64,000 bases of DNA from Streptomyces zhihengii (lineage in GTDB: Bacteria > Actinomycetota > Actinomycetes > Streptomycetales > Streptomycetaceae): contig NZ_JAFEJA010000002.1 in assembly GCF_016919245.1 (NCBI RefSeq), forward strand, positions 1,862,501 to 1,926,500, read 5' to 3'. Under the pieces are notes generated by a model. That model was not told the DNA's origin. It saw only the letters and a program-made list of their open reading frames with translations, and made no database searches. Shown here in pieces: positions 34,117 to 43,035 of the stretch. Both the position numbers and the translations under genes were made by a program. Within the stretch, counting starts at the first letter, position 1. The number at the start of each line of letters is the position of its first letter.

Positions 34117-35607
34117 TCAGTCCTTCAGCAGTCCGGTGACCAGCGGCAGGGTGTTGGCGAACGCACGGTGCTGCTCCGCGTCGCACCACTCCAGTGCCAG
34201 TTGGGACTTCACTGCGGCGGCTCGCACGGTGTTGCGGTGCTGGACCAGCAGCTCTGGGTCCGGAGCTGTGACGGTGACCCATCCGGTCAGCCGGATGCCG
34301 GCCGCGCCGTTGGCCAGGTCGTGCATGGTCGCCGACGAGGCGCCGAGTTCGCGTTCCTCGCGGGGGTCGGTGATCTTCCCTGGCGTCGTGTCGGCCTGGC
34401 CCGCCTCGTTCGTGACGTCGGCCATGGCGTCCTCAAGGGCTTTGTCTGCCGGTACCAGTCGCATGGTGATTCCCACGGTGCAGATCACGTCCGAGACGTA
34501 GAGCAGCAGGGGGGCGAGGAAGTTCACGCCGACGGGCAGCACGGGGAACTGTTTGACCCAGGCGGTGCTGGTGTACCAGGGGTCGGCGCCTTCCCAGCTG
34601 CGGGCTGCCATCCGCGAGGGGTCGCGGGCGTCCATCTCGGCGGGCCAGCAGGTGGAGCGGTCCATGCCGCGGGTGTCGTTGATCCAGTGGTCGGGCGCGT
34701 AGCTGTGGTGGATGAGGGAGGCCAGTGCCGGCTCGTCCATGTTCCGCACCCAGCGGAGTTGGGCGCCTGACAGGCCGCGGATGAAGTTGTCGACTTCCTT
34801 GCCCAGTACTTCGCCGTAGCCGTCGTGCAGGGTGCGGTACTGCAGTGCCTCAGCTGCCAGTTCCTGGGTGTAGGGGATCCCGAGGGCGAGGTAGAGCCTG
34901 CGGTCTGCGGCGTAGACCGCGACCGTGTCCAGGAGCTGGTGGTAGGAGTCGTTCAGCCATGCCGGGGCGGAGGGATCTTGTCGCGCGGCCGCGTCGTGTG
35001 CGTGCGCGTTGGGGTCGGTGGGCAGCAGTCGCGCCAGCCACTGCACGTACTGGATACGACCGCCGGCCTCCGCGGTCTCCTTCAGGAGGTACTCGTAGGC
35101 CCCGATCAGCGCTTCCTTGTCCGCGCCGTCCAGCCCGCCGAAGTTCTTGGCGGCTTCGACCTCGATGCACGCCACGAACATCGCCTCGGTGGGCTGGAGC
35201 AGTACGGCGATGTCCCCGTAGGACGTCTTCGCCGTGATCCATTCAAGAGCCTCGGGGACTCCGACGGGCTGAGCGATGGGTTCAGGCGTCCCGTCCCGGC
35301 GCCGCCCGGCCAGCGGGGCGGTCGACCGGTACAGGAGCTTGCCGTTGCGCAACAGCCGCCGGTAGGAGCGCCGGATTTCGAACCACCGTAGGAACGTACG
35401 TCCCTTGTAGGGCATCACCGTCGCCCAGAGGCAGCTTCCGCCGGCTCCCAGCGTTCCGATGATCTTCAGCGGGATGCCGGGCAGCGCGGCCAGAAGCCCG
35501 ACCGACAGGGCGATCCCACCGAGAAGAACCAGCTGCTCGTCCATTTCGAAGCGGCGCCCCAGCAGACCGCGTGGACGCGGTCGAGGGAACGAGAAGAGGC
35601 GGTCCAT
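34117..35607 (-). CDS. SCO6880-type conjugation protein (PrgI/VirB4-N-like)
   Basis: 496 residues, ATG 35607 with GGAAGGAG upstream. Two hydrophobic segments at about residues 26-70 (LVLLGGIALSVGLLAALPG and the next helix) precede a large soluble region with GDIAVLLQPTEAMFVACIEVEA. This matches the SCO6880 family of Streptomyces, which couples a PrgI-like membrane domain to a VirB4 N-terminal-like domain. It lies directly before the short VirB4-type ATPase, so the two may function as a split VirB4. Confidence 0.8.
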   Translation of the reverse strand: MDRLFSFPRPRPRGLLGRRFEMDEQLVLLGGIALSVGLLAALPGIPLKIIGTLGAGGSCLWATVMPYKGRTFLRWFEIRRSYRRLLRNGKLLYRSTAPLAGRRRDGTPEPIAQPVGVPEALEWITAKTSYGDIAVLLQPTEAMFVACIEVEAAKNFGGLDGADKEALIGAYEYLLKETAEAGGRIQYVQWLARLLPTDPNAHAHDAAARQDPSAPAWLNDSYHQLLDTVAVYAADRRLYLALGIPYTQELAAEALQYRTLHDGYGEVLGKEVDNFIRGLSGAQLRWVRNMDEPALASLIHHSYAPDHWINDTRGMDRSTCWPAEMDARDPSRMAARSWEGADPWYTSTAWVKQFPVLPVGVNFLAPLLLYVSDVICTVGITMRLVPADKALEDAMADVTNEAGQADTTPGKITDPREERELGASSATMHDLANGAAGIRLTGWVTVTAPDPELLVQHRNTVRAAAVKSQLALEWCDAEQHRAFANTLPLVTGLLKD

Positions 35608-35649
35608 CGCGACTCCTTCCGTGAAGCGTTGTGGGCGTGGGAGTGCCGG

Positions 35650-36918
35650 CTACGCCGACGGCGGGGGAGGGGGCGGGGCAGGAGACGGCGGCGTGGGCGG
35701 TGTCTGCCCGCCTTCCGGCGACGGTGGAGGCGGTGCCGGGGGCCGGCCTCCGCCAGCGCGCGGAGGCGGGGGAGCGAAGGGACGGGCAGGGCCGAAAGGC
35801 GCTGCCTCCCGGCCCTGCCGCCGTCCGGTGCCGCCCACCGGGCCGCCGCTGCGGCTGCTGGTGCCGCGGCGACTTTTCTGGCCGCTGCCCGAACCCTGCT
35901 TGGGGGAGTTGCTCTGGCCGTCTTCGAGGGGCGGGCTGCCACCGCTTGACTGCCCTCCGTCGCCGGCCGCGTTGTTGGCGCCGTCCATCGCGGCCTGCTT
36001 TGTTTGATCGCGCACGTCGTCTGCGGCCTGCTGGAGAGCAACCGCGGCCGTTGCCGGTCCTGTTGCGGCACTTCCGGCCATGCTGGCGCCCTGCTTCTGG
36101 GCTGCCTGCTGCGCCATGTCGTTCTGCTTCTGTTTCCCTTTGGCCTGGGCGGCCCGGCCACGTTGACCGGCTTCTTGCCTGGTCTGGTGCATCGACTGCA
36201 GTTCATCGCCCACGAACGGGATCCACTTCGCGATCTGGAAGGGCATGAAGAGGGCGATGAACAGCAGAGCGAGGAAGGTGAGGCTGGTGCCGATGGCCTG
36301 CGGGATCGTCATCCTGTCCGTGCTGTCGGCGATGCCGTCGAGCAGGGCTCCGGCCAGTGCGAGGGCGAGGTAGATGCCCAGCTTGCTGGCGATGATCCCG
36401 CCCAGGATGCCGATGTACTTCTTCGTGTGGCCCCACAGGTCTTTGTCGACGAGTCCTGAGAAAACGATCGGGCCGAAAATGAGGCCCATCAGGATCAGCG
36501 CATTCCGCACCACGAGCATGATCCACAGGCCGAACACGGCTACAAGGATCGCCAGCGCGATAGGAATGGCGATGACGACGCCAGCGACCGGCATCAACAC
36601 CGAAAGCGCGGCGAGGGCGGTGAAGACGGCCGCCCCACCGACGAACACTTCCGCGACGTAGTCGCCGAGGATCTCTTCGGCTGCGCTGTCGACGAAATCG
36701 ACTGTGAGAGCCACCACCAGGGGCGAGAAACTTGCCACCACGACGGACATCAGCAGATAGCCGACGTTCTCCATGATGGCCTGGCCGACCGGTATTCCGC
36801 GCACGGCCCGCTTCACGACCGATATGAGCCACATCACCGCGGTGAACGCCGCAGAGAGCGCAAATACGAGGCCGTAGAGGCGCAGGAAACCTGGGTTTCC
36901 CCAGTCGATTTCCATCAT
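35650..36918 (-). CDS. VirB6/TrbL-like membrane channel protein
   Basis: 422 residues starting at GATTTCC-proximal ATG 36918 (a second ATG follows immediately). Six or more hydrophobic helices occupy residues about 10-245, including ALSVLMPVAGVVIAIPIALA, GIYLALALAGALL and TSLTFLALLFIALFMPF. The remaining 180 residues are a cytoplasmic or external tail rich in Gln/Ala, then Gly/Ser/Pro, ending in a proline run. The layout fits TrbL/VirB6-type polytopic proteins of Gram-positive conjugation systems. The gene follows the small secreted protein after three bases. Confidence 0.75.
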   Translation of the reverse strand: MMEIDWGNPGFLRLYGLVFALSAAFTAVMWLISVVKRAVRGIPVGQAIMENVGYLLMSVVVASFSPLVVALTVDFVDSAAEEILGDYVAEVFVGGAAVFTALAALSVLMPVAGVVIAIPIALAILVAVFGLWIMLVVRNALILMGLIFGPIVFSGLVDKDLWGHTKKYIGILGGIIASKLGIYLALALAGALLDGIADSTDRMTIPQAIGTSLTFLALLFIALFMPFQIAKWIPFVGDELQSMHQTRQEAGQRGRAAQAKGKQKQNDMAQQAAQKQGASMAGSAATGPATAAVALQQAADDVRDQTKQAAMDGANNAAGDGGQSSGGSPPLEDGQSNSPKQGSGSGQKSRRGTSSRSGGPVGGTGRRQGREAAPFGPARPFAPPPPRAGGGRPPAPPPPSPEGGQTPPTPPSPAPPPPPPSA

Positions 36919-36921
36919 CAG

Positions 36922-37332
36922 CTAGCCCCCCGTGCCCTTCTCGCTCGGCTTGTCCTTACCGTCCTCGGGCTTGTCGTCAGCCGGACCGGAAGACTCCTTG
37001 CCGGTGAGTTCTTCGCCGAACGCGTCGAACATTCCCTTCGTCCCGTTGCGGAGCTTCCCCTCGATGTAGCCGAAGGGGTCGCTGGCGAAGTCGACAACGG
37101 AACTCACGCCATCGACCACGCCCTTGGCTCCGCTGTTCTCGTAGAGCCATTTCGCGCCGGCCTCCGCCTTGTCGCACATGTACGTGCCGCCCGGCGCGTT
37201 GCAGAGGCTCGAAAAGGCCTGGGCCTGCGGAGCGGCGGGGCCGACGACCACAACGGAGGCGGCAAGCAGAGCGGGGACCAGTGCCCGCACAGCCCGGCGG
37301 CGGAGTGTGTCAGCCTGCGTAGCGCGGAGCAT
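36922..37332 (-). CDS. Small secreted protein of the conjugation operon
   Basis: 136 residues. The N-terminus (RRRAVRALVPALLAASVVVV, then AAPQAQA) is a clear signal peptide with a probable cleavage after AQA. The mature part starts with two cysteines (LCNAPGGTYMC), possibly one disulfide, and ends with a Lys/Asp/Gly-rich tail. The ATG at 37332 has GGGAG upstream and overlaps the previous gene by 23 bp. Position within the operon suggests an extracellular accessory of the transfer channel. No family is recognised. Confidence 0.65.
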   Translation of the reverse strand: MLRATQADTLRRRAVRALVPALLAASVVVVGPAAPQAQAFSSLCNAPGGTYMCDKAEAGAKWLYENSGAKGVVDGVSSVVDFASDPFGYIEGKLRNGTKGMFDAFGEELTGKESSGPADDKPEDGKDKPSEKGTGG

Positions 37333-38104
37333 CGAACTCCCTGTTCGCTTGTTGCATGTCGACCGTCGCCGATGGCGCCGAATCCCCGGTCACGAGGGGA
37401 GTCGGGCCGTCAGCATGGCTGATCGTGGCGATCTTCCAGTCCCCGTTCTGCCACTGCAGGATCAGGGTGTAGGTGGTCCAGGCTGCCGCGACGGGCATGG
37501 CCGACTTCTCGCTCGGCACGCCGACGACCTCAGTCATCCAGACCTTGACGGTCGCCGTCTCCGACGAGAAGCCGCTCACGCTGGTGCCGAGTGGGGCCGC
37601 GCGCATGACCATCTCGGGTGCCGTCTGCGCTGTCACTCCGAGCGCGGCCATCAGACCCTGGGCGGTCTGATCGTCCGTCTGCTGCTGCACCGGCAGCGCG
37701 GCCGAGGTCATCACTGTCTTGAGCACCTGGTGACGCAGCGCCTTGTTCGTGAAGTAGCCCGGGCTCGACCGCGCGGTCTGGTAGTTGACCGCGGCCGCGG
37801 CCGCACCCTCCTGGGTCTGCGGATAGCCGACCGGCACTCCGTTCTGTACGGACGTGGCCTTGACGCCAGGGCCTGTACCGCCCGCCTGGTTGGTCGCCAT
37901 CGAGTTCGGGGTCGGTGCGTCGACGGACTCCTTGTCCTTCCTCCCGCCGGTCAGCATCAAGAGCAGGCCGATGAAGAGAACGACGGCGAAGCCGATCCCG
38001 CCGATCGTCGCCCTTCGCCAGGGGGAGCGGCCGTCCGCTCCCGGAACCTGGGTGGGCTGCGGGGTGAGACTGCGCGTGCCCGCCTTCCTCGGAGTCCCGT
38101 TCAT
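37310..38104 (-). CDS. VirB8/TcpC-like conjugal transfer protein
   Basis: 264 residues from ATG 38104, which overlaps the stop of the previous gene in a TGATG arrangement. A basic N-terminus is followed by one transmembrane helix at about residues 34-55 (GGIGFAVVLFIGLLLMLTG). A low-complexity stretch and a soluble region of about 180 residues follow, with AAVNYQTARSSPGYFTN and YTLILQWQNGDWKI. A single anchor plus an NTF2-like extracytoplasmic domain is the pattern of VirB8/TcpC proteins. The family assignment rests on topology and position rather than strong sequence similarity. Confidence 0.6.
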   Translation of the reverse strand: MNGTPRKAGTRSLTPQPTQVPGADGRSPWRRATIGGIGFAVVLFIGLLLMLTGGRKDKESVDAPTPNSMATNQAGGTGPGVKATSVQNGVPVGYPQTQEGAAAAAVNYQTARSSPGYFTNKALRHQVLKTVMTSAALPVQQQTDDQTAQGLMAALGVTAQTAPEMVMRAAPLGTSVSGFSSETATVKVWMTEVVGVPSEKSAMPVAAAWTTYTLILQWQNGDWKIATISHADGPTPLVTGDSAPSATVDMQQANREFDAPRYAG

Positions 38105-38415
38105 CAGATTCCAAACCCGTAGACGATGGTGAAGAGCGTCGCCATGGAGGCGACGGTGAAGAGGCCGAGGAGGGAGCTGGCCACCATGGTCTGCCCCTTC
38201 TTGGTCTCCATGCTGTTGTGCTGCTGATTCCCGACGCGAATATGCACGGCGCCGACGACCGCGCTTCCCAGAAGGAAGAGAATGGCGCCCGCCATAATCG
38301 CGGCGACGATGATCCGGGCCTTGGTCCCAAGAGCTCCGAAAACACCCCAGTCGGGATTGATTCCCCCTACGAGGCTGCCGATATCGGCCGCCAGTACCTG
38401 CTGTGTCGTGTGCAC
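38104..38415 (-). CDS. Pilin-like (VirB2-like) small membrane protein, first gene of the conjugation operon
   Basis: 103 residues, GTG start at 38415 with GGGAGGA close upstream. Two long hydrophobic helices are visible: ARIIVAAIMAGAILFLLGSA and MVASSLLGLFTVASMATLF. They are separated by a short polar loop with TKKGQ. Size, two-helix topology and operon position resemble VirB2/TrbC-type proteins. It has no obvious signal peptide. It heads the minus-strand operon, divergent from the VirB1-like gene. Confidence 0.6.
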   Translation of the reverse strand: MHTTQQVLAADIGSLVGGINPDWGVFGALGTKARIIVAAIMAGAILFLLGSAVVGAVHIRVGNQQHNSMETKKGQTMVASSLLGLFTVASMATLFTIVYGFGI

Positions 38416-38779
38416 GAATCCTCCCAGGCTGCGAAGCCAGCCCGAGTCCGCTGTGCGGACCTGGACATCCCGTCATCGACAGCGAGGAATCAAGAGAGAC
38501 CAAGCGAGAGTTGAGAGGGCTTCTATAAATTGAGAAGCTGTCAGCCTGCCTCTCTGGCGTATGCGTTGACGCATTCGCCGCCCAGTGTCATACAATTCCG
38601 AGTGAGTTGTCGATTCCCTGCTGTCTTTACTCGGCGCAGACGCTAGCCGTGCTCCACCGGCTACGCAGACGCGCATTCGCAGCCCTGGGACGCCCGGCGT
38701 ACCGGGCCCACCCCTTGGCACGGGAAATGCGGTTCCCGTCCCTCGTGGCGGGACGCGCATCGACGACTGAGGACCGATA
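38416..38779. promoter_or_regulatory. Divergent promoter region of the conjugation locus
   Basis: 364 bp between the two divergent transfer transcription units, with a locally AT-richer stretch at 38517-38600. A candidate plus-strand promoter is TTGACG (38566-38571) with TACAAT (38591-38596), although the 19-bp spacing is long. ATGCG-TTGA-CGCAT (38561-38574) is a short dyad overlapping the -35 and could be an operator. These assignments are tentative. Confidence 0.4.
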
Positions 38780-39853
38780 ATGAGCACAGGCATGCGCGTC
38801 GGCGCGGGAAGCCTCGCCGCACTGTTCGCCGGGATGTTGTGCATCCCACTCGTGCTGGGCGCCGGAAAACCGAACCAAGGAGGCTGGGACGACGCCTGCG
38901 GCAGCACCGTGATAGAGATCGCCGCGGACACACAGACGATTCCCCCTGCTACGCCCGGCGGGCAGGTGACCGTTCCACTCAACCCTCAAGGGAGACAGAC
39001 CACCCCCTCCTGGAACTCCTCCCAGCAGCGGTGGGCCGGCATCATCACCCACGTGGCCCGCAGTCGAGGGCTTCCACCCCGTGCAGCCGTCATCGGCGTT
39101 GCCACCGCGATGCAGGAATCCACCCTGGAGAACATCGACTTCGGGGACCGTGACTCCCTCGGCCTGTTCCAGCAACGTCCGTCGCAGGGATGGGGAACGC
39201 CGGCGCAGGTCACCGATGCGGTGTACGCCTCGAACTCCTTCTACAAGGGCCTCGAGAAGATCGAGAACTGGCAGACCAAGCCACTGGCCAAGGTCGCGCA
39301 GGCGGTACAGCGCAGTGGGTTTCCAGATGCCTACGCCAAGTGGGAGCAGTCCTCCGGAGAGCTCGTCGTCAAAAGCTGGGGCAACGCCGTACTCACCACC
39401 ACGTCGGGCTGCGACCCCGCCCGGACCGCGGTAGGCAAAAGCACCGGCGCCTGGGCCCTGCCCGTCGAGAACTCCCGCATCACCACGCCCTACAAGGCAG
39501 GCGGCGGCTTCTGGTCCTCAGGCAGTCACACCGGCATCGACTTCCCCGTGCCCACCGGTACGCGCATCCAAGCGGTAGGCACGGGTACCGTCGTCAAGGC
39601 CGGATGGGGCGGCGCATACGGCAACGAGGTCGTCATCAAAATGTCCGACGGCACATACACCCAATACGCCCACCTCTCCTCCATGACCGTGACCCAAGGG
39701 CAGGCCGTCACCGCCCGCCGGCAGATCGGCGTATCCGGAGCAACCGGCAACGTCACCGGCCCCCACCTGCACTTCGAAACCCGCACCGGACCTGCCTACG
39801 GATCCGACATCAGCCCCGTCGACTACCTCCGCAGCCGCGGCCTCTCGCTCTGA
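38780..39853 (+). CDS. VirB1-like cell-wall hydrolase (transglycosylase-like + M23 endopeptidase)
   Basis: 357 residues. A membrane anchor or signal sequence at residues 8-28 (GSLAALFAGMLCIPLVLGA) precedes two enzyme domains. The first resembles lytic transglycosylases, with glutamate 113 in TAMQEST and the block DSLGLFQQRPSQGWG. The second is an M23/LytM endopeptidase with SHTGIDFPVPTGT (about 250) and GPHLHFET (about 328), providing the zinc ligands. Such two-domain enzymes open peptidoglycan for assembly of Gram-positive type IV secretion channels. It is divergent from the main conjugation operon. Confidence 0.85.
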   Translation: MSTGMRVGAGSLAALFAGMLCIPLVLGAGKPNQGGWDDACGSTVIEIAADTQTIPPATPGGQVTVPLNPQGRQTTPSWNSSQQRWAGIITHVARSRGLPPRAAVIGVATAMQESTLENIDFGDRDSLGLFQQRPSQGWGTPAQVTDAVYASNSFYKGLEKIENWQTKPLAKVAQAVQRSGFPDAYAKWEQSSGELVVKSWGNAVLTTTSGCDPARTAVGKSTGAWALPVENSRITTPYKAGGGFWSSGSHTGIDFPVPTGTRIQAVGTGTVVKAGWGGAYGNEVVIKMSDGTYTQYAHLSSMTVTQGQAVTARRQIGVSGATGNVTGPHLHFETRTGPAYGSDISPVDYLRSRGLSL

Positions 39854-39898
39854 ACCACGGAAGGAAAACGCCACCCCTCACCCGGGTGGCAACCACCC

Positions 39899-40606
39899 AT
39901 GAACAGCAACCTGCCCTACGCAGTACACATCTCGCGCGACGGCCGGCTCCACATCAACGGCGAGCCCACGGTCATCCCCGACGGAGTCGACCCCTCCCAG
40001 GTCGTCCTACGGATCCTCCACATGGAAGCAGCCGCGAGCGGGACCCCCCTCCTGGCCAACGTCCGGGACGACCGGAGCGGCTCCGTCGTCGACTTCGAGG
40101 TCATGCCCGACGGAACGACCCAGCCCCCTACTACCCCCACGGTCCCTGAGACACCGACTGTGCCGACCGCGCCTGTTACGGACGACCTCGCCCTGCGCCT
40201 GACGGCTGCGCAGGCAGCCGCTCGAGCACATGACTTCGACACCGCCGTCCCCGCCGCAGACGCCATCCTCCAAGGCCTTGCCGCGACACTCGGCGACACC
40301 GCATCCAGGACGCTGAAAGCCGCCCAGTTCCGCGCCGACCTAGCCGTGCTCGAAGGCGACTACGCGCACGCGACTGCCTCGTGGACCTGGCTCGCGCTGA
40401 CCTGGTACGACACCCTCGGCCCGGGCAGGCGCCGCACACAGGTTGCTGCCGGCAACGCCGCCTGGTCGTGGATGCAGCTGCCGCCCGACGAGGCCGCAGT
40501 ACTTGCCCCCGACCTGCTCAGCATGCTCAACGAAGTGGCAACGCCGAACCGAACCCAGACGATACGCGCACAAATCGAAACCCGGCTCAGGCACCTCACA
40601 CCATGA
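39899..40606 (+). CDS. Hypothetical protein following the VirB1-like gene (235 aa)
   Basis: Starts 45 bp after the hydrolase gene, so probably the same transcript. No strong ribosome site is seen before the ATG. The N-terminal 70 residues look like a compact alpha/beta domain (YAVHISRDGRLHINGEPTVI). A Pro/Thr-rich linker (TTPTVPETPTVPTAP) follows. The C-terminal 140 residues are helical and TPR-like (AHDFDTAVPAADAILQGLA, LEGDYAHATASWTWLAL). No signal peptide is present, so it is cytoplasmic. No family is recognised; an association with the transfer system is inferred from position. Confidence 0.6.
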   Translation: MNSNLPYAVHISRDGRLHINGEPTVIPDGVDPSQVVLRILHMEAAASGTPLLANVRDDRSGSVVDFEVMPDGTTQPPTTPTVPETPTVPTAPVTDDLALRLTAAQAAARAHDFDTAVPAADAILQGLAATLGDTASRTLKAAQFRADLAVLEGDYAHATASWTWLALTWYDTLGPGRRRTQVAAGNAAWSWMQLPPDEAAVLAPDLLSMLNEVATPNRTQTIRAQIETRLRHLTP

Positions 40607-40744
40607 GTGCCGGGCTGATGCAGCCTCGCCTGACTCAACCGAGCACCGGCAATCAGCTGCAGCAACACCCACACCGCCGTTCGAACGCCCCTCCGCTGGC
40701 CTACACGATGCGCCGTTCCGCCGCTGATGTCACGATAGGAATCC

Positions 40745-41428
40745 CTAACGGAAAGCCCCCGTGCCGCCTTCCGATTCCTGGTGGCTCGGTCCGGCCGCGT
40801 ATGCCATCGGAGGAGCGATTGCCTGGGCGTCCGCTCCCTCTCCGACCCACAGTGCGATGAACAACGCTGCGGTCGCTTCCACGAGTCCCGCCCGGTCGAG
40901 ACCGCCGCCAGCCACGGGTTCACAGCCCACGTCCTGCACCAACTCGCGTACACGCGCGAGGGCCGTCTCGTCGTCCCCGCAGACCGGCACGGCCAATGGT
41001 CGTCCGTCGAAGACAGGCGGCCGCATGCGCCACACGTCCTCGTGGCAAAGGTTAAAAGCCTTGACCACGTGGGCCCCCGGTGCCGCCGCGGCCAGTTGCT
41101 GCGCGGCCGAGGGGCCCCCTTCCGTCAGCAGGCGGAAGCCCGGCCCGACCGGGTTGGAGCAGTCGAGCAGCACCTTGCCCTCCAGGGCCGTGCACAGCTC
41201 CCGTGCCACGTACACTCCTGCCCCGAAGGGCAGCGCGGCCAACACCACCTGACCGGACTCGGCCGCCGCGCGCAGGCTGGCAGGCTTCGCGCTGCCTCCG
41301 ATACGCATCGCGAGCCTCTTCGCCTTGTGTGCGTCCCGTCCCCCGATGATCACCTCGTGCCCGGCCCGCACCCAGTGGGTGGCGAGCGCGTCAGCCATGT
41401 TGCCCGTTCCCAGCACACCGATTCTCAT
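40745..41428 (-). CDS. NADP-binding, F420-dependent NADP reductase-like oxidoreductase
   Basis: 227 residues from ATG 41428. It begins MRIGVLGTGNMADALA, a Rossmann glycine motif, followed by AGHEVIIGGRD and KVLLDCSNPVGPG, and resembles the short NADP oxidoreductases related to F420H2:NADP reductase. The region near AFNLCHEDVWRMRPPV corresponds to the substrate loop of that family. Divergent from an HxlR-family regulator 74 bp away, a common arrangement. Substrate is not predictable. Confidence 0.75.
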   Translation of the reverse strand: MRIGVLGTGNMADALATHWVRAGHEVIIGGRDAHKAKRLAMRIGGSAKPASLRAAAESGQVVLAALPFGAGVYVARELCTALEGKVLLDCSNPVGPGFRLLTEGGPSAAQQLAAAAPGAHVVKAFNLCHEDVWRMRPPVFDGRPLAVPVCGDDETALARVRELVQDVGCEPVAGGGLDRAGLVEATAALFIALWVGEGADAQAIAPPMAYAAGPSHQESEGGTGAFR

Positions 41429-41502
41429 CACGCGTTCCCTCTCCCTGCCTGGTTCCACCGTTCACACCCACGCTAAAGCGCGGTTCGGGCACCATTTGGT
41501 AC
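41429..41502. promoter_or_regulatory. Divergent promoter region between reductase and HxlR regulator
   Basis: 74 bp hold both promoters. HxlR regulators usually control their divergent neighbour from such a gap. No perfect dyad longer than six bases was found by eye. Confidence 0.4.
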
Positions 41503-41880
41503 GTGACGACCGACGCCTTCCTCGCCGACTGCCGCGCCCGCCTCGCCTTCGACCTGCTCTCCAACACCTGGAACGCCGTGGTGCTCTGGGCGCTGCGCGA
41601 TGGACCCATGCGACCGGTCGATCTACGGGAGCGGATCGGGGGCATCAGCTCCAAGGTCCTCACGGAGACTCTGCGGCGCCTGCAGTTCAACGGACTGGTC
41701 GACCGTCAGGCACGCCCCGATGCACCGTCACGGGTCGAGTATCAACTCACCGTCCTGGGCCGGACCTTGCTGGCTCCCATCGACGCTGTCGGCGCATGGG
41801 CCTTCGAGTACGGCGATGACGTTATGGCAGCCCGGGAAGCAGTGTGCACTCCCGCCCCGCAGTCCCCTCCTACTCGCTGA
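41503..41880 (+). CDS. HxlR-family transcriptional regulator
   Basis: 125 residues, GTG start. The winged helix spans about residues 10-100: LLSNTWNAVVLWALRDGPMR, the LRERIGGISSKVLTETLRRL recognition region and GLVDRQARPDAPSRVEYQL wing. It lacks the usual N-terminal cysteine of HxlR redox/aldehyde sensors. It is divergent from the NADP oxidoreductase gene and probably controls it. Confidence 0.8.
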   Translation: MTTDAFLADCRARLAFDLLSNTWNAVVLWALRDGPMRPVDLRERIGGISSKVLTETLRRLQFNGLVDRQARPDAPSRVEYQLTVLGRTLLAPIDAVGAWAFEYGDDVMAAREAVCTPAPQSPPTR

Positions 41881-41939
41881 ACCGGTCAGCAGCGTGAGCG
41901 CAGACGTCACCTGATAGCCGGTGCAGACCTGGGACGCGC

Positions 41940-42225
41940 CCTCGACGCCCTCCTTGTAACGCCCCGCTGCGTGGCTACGACCGGCGCCCCCGCCTCAACG
42001 ACGACACCCTCCCCGTACTTGGCATGGCGTACATCGCCACCTACGCCCACGCACAGGGCTACAACGTCGGCGTCCTGGATGCTGAGTCACATGGTCTCGG
42101 CATCCAGCAGGCTGCCCAGGTCATCAACGCCCTCCAACTCCGCTGGGTCGGCTTCAACCTCATCGCCCCCACGTACCACCTCACCGCCACAATCGCAGCC
42201 GTGCGGGGTACTGAAGATCCAGTTC
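41940..42225 (+). pseudogene. Truncated B12-binding/radical-SAM gene
   Basis: Translated in two frames, the region reads DALLVTP, then PLRGYDRRPRLNDDTLPVLG, then MAYIATYAHAQGYNVGVLDA and LRWVGFNLIAPTYHLT. This is the start of a cobalamin-binding radical-SAM protein. A frameshift lies at about 41963, and the gene stops abruptly near 42220 where IS5-type sequence begins. The radical-SAM cysteine motif is not present. Only the N-terminal 90 residues or so survive. Confidence 0.6.
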
Positions 42226-42232
42226 TGACCAG

Positions 42233-42559
42233 GTGAGTGAACGCAAGCCGTACCCGAGCGACTTATCGGGCGAGCAGTGGTCGTTGATCGAGCCGGTGAT
42301 CACGGCGTGGAAGGACCGGCACCGATCAGTCAGCGGCCATGAGGGCGCCTACGCGATGCGGGAGATCGTGAACGCGATCCTCTACCAGAGTCGGATCGGC
42401 TGCCAGTGGGCCTACCTGCCGCACGATCTGCCGCCCAAGAGCGCGACGTACTACTACTTCGGCGCCTGGCGGGACGACGGGAACGACCAGGTCATCCACG
42501 AACTCCTGCGCTGCGAGGTCCGTGAGCGGGCTCGCCGAGGACCCGACCCTGGTGGTGCT
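42233..42559 (+). pseudogene. IS5-type transposase N-terminal fragment
   Basis: The frame begins YPSDLSGEQWSLIEPVI and continues SRIGCQWAYLPHDLPPKSAT and YYYFGAWRDDG, typical for the N-terminus of IS5-family transposases common in Streptomyces. After about residue 97 the frame shifts (EDPTLVVL is readable in another frame) and the catalytic DDE region is absent. A TTA codon occurs near 42261. It interrupts the B12/radical-SAM gene and is inactive. Confidence 0.8.
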
Positions 42560-42959
42560 GTGAACATCCAGCCCCTGCCTGACGCGCTCGGCCTCCATGA
42601 GGACGCCGCCCGGGTCATGGCCGACGGCCTCCGCACCCAGATCGGTGAACCCCAGGCCCGGCTGCGGGAGGCCGAGACCCACCTCGAGCACCTGACGATC
42701 ACCCGGAAGACCGTCACCGCCCTCGCCGACCGGGTCCCCGCACAGACGGCCTCGCCGGACCTGCCCGAGCACCCGGACTACCCCCGCATCCTCGCCGTAT
42801 TCAACGAGGCCGCCGGCCCGCTGAGGGCCCGTGACGTCTGCGAAGCCCTCGACCACGAACTGCTGCCGAAGAACATCGAAGGCACCCGCAGCTGAACGCC
42901 TGGTCAAGCTCGACATCCTGACCGAGGTCGACACCGGCAGCTTCACCAGGAAGCAGTAG
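42560..42959 (+). pseudogene. Frameshifted small helical protein
   Basis: From GTG 42560 the frame runs through LREAETHLEHLTITRKTVTA, FNEAAGPLRARDVCEALDHE and LLPKNIEGTR to a stop at 42893, then resumes in the next frame as ERLVKLDILTEVDTGSFTRK to TAG at 42957. The assembled product would be a coiled-coil plus winged-helix protein of about 130 residues, as found near many Streptomyces transposase genes. One base is lost or gained near 42890. Confidence 0.55.
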
Positions 42960-43035
42960 CCGACCGAAACCCTGCGACCAGAAGTTCTGCGCCATCCTCA
43001 CCGGGAAACGGACATGGGTGTAGTTCTTCTGGGGA

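Noticed and set aside
32650..34770. A 706-codon plus-strand frame opposite the VirB4-type gene
   Set aside because: Its sequence has no recognisable domain, and the minus strand has complete ATPase motifs and an operon with tight spacing.
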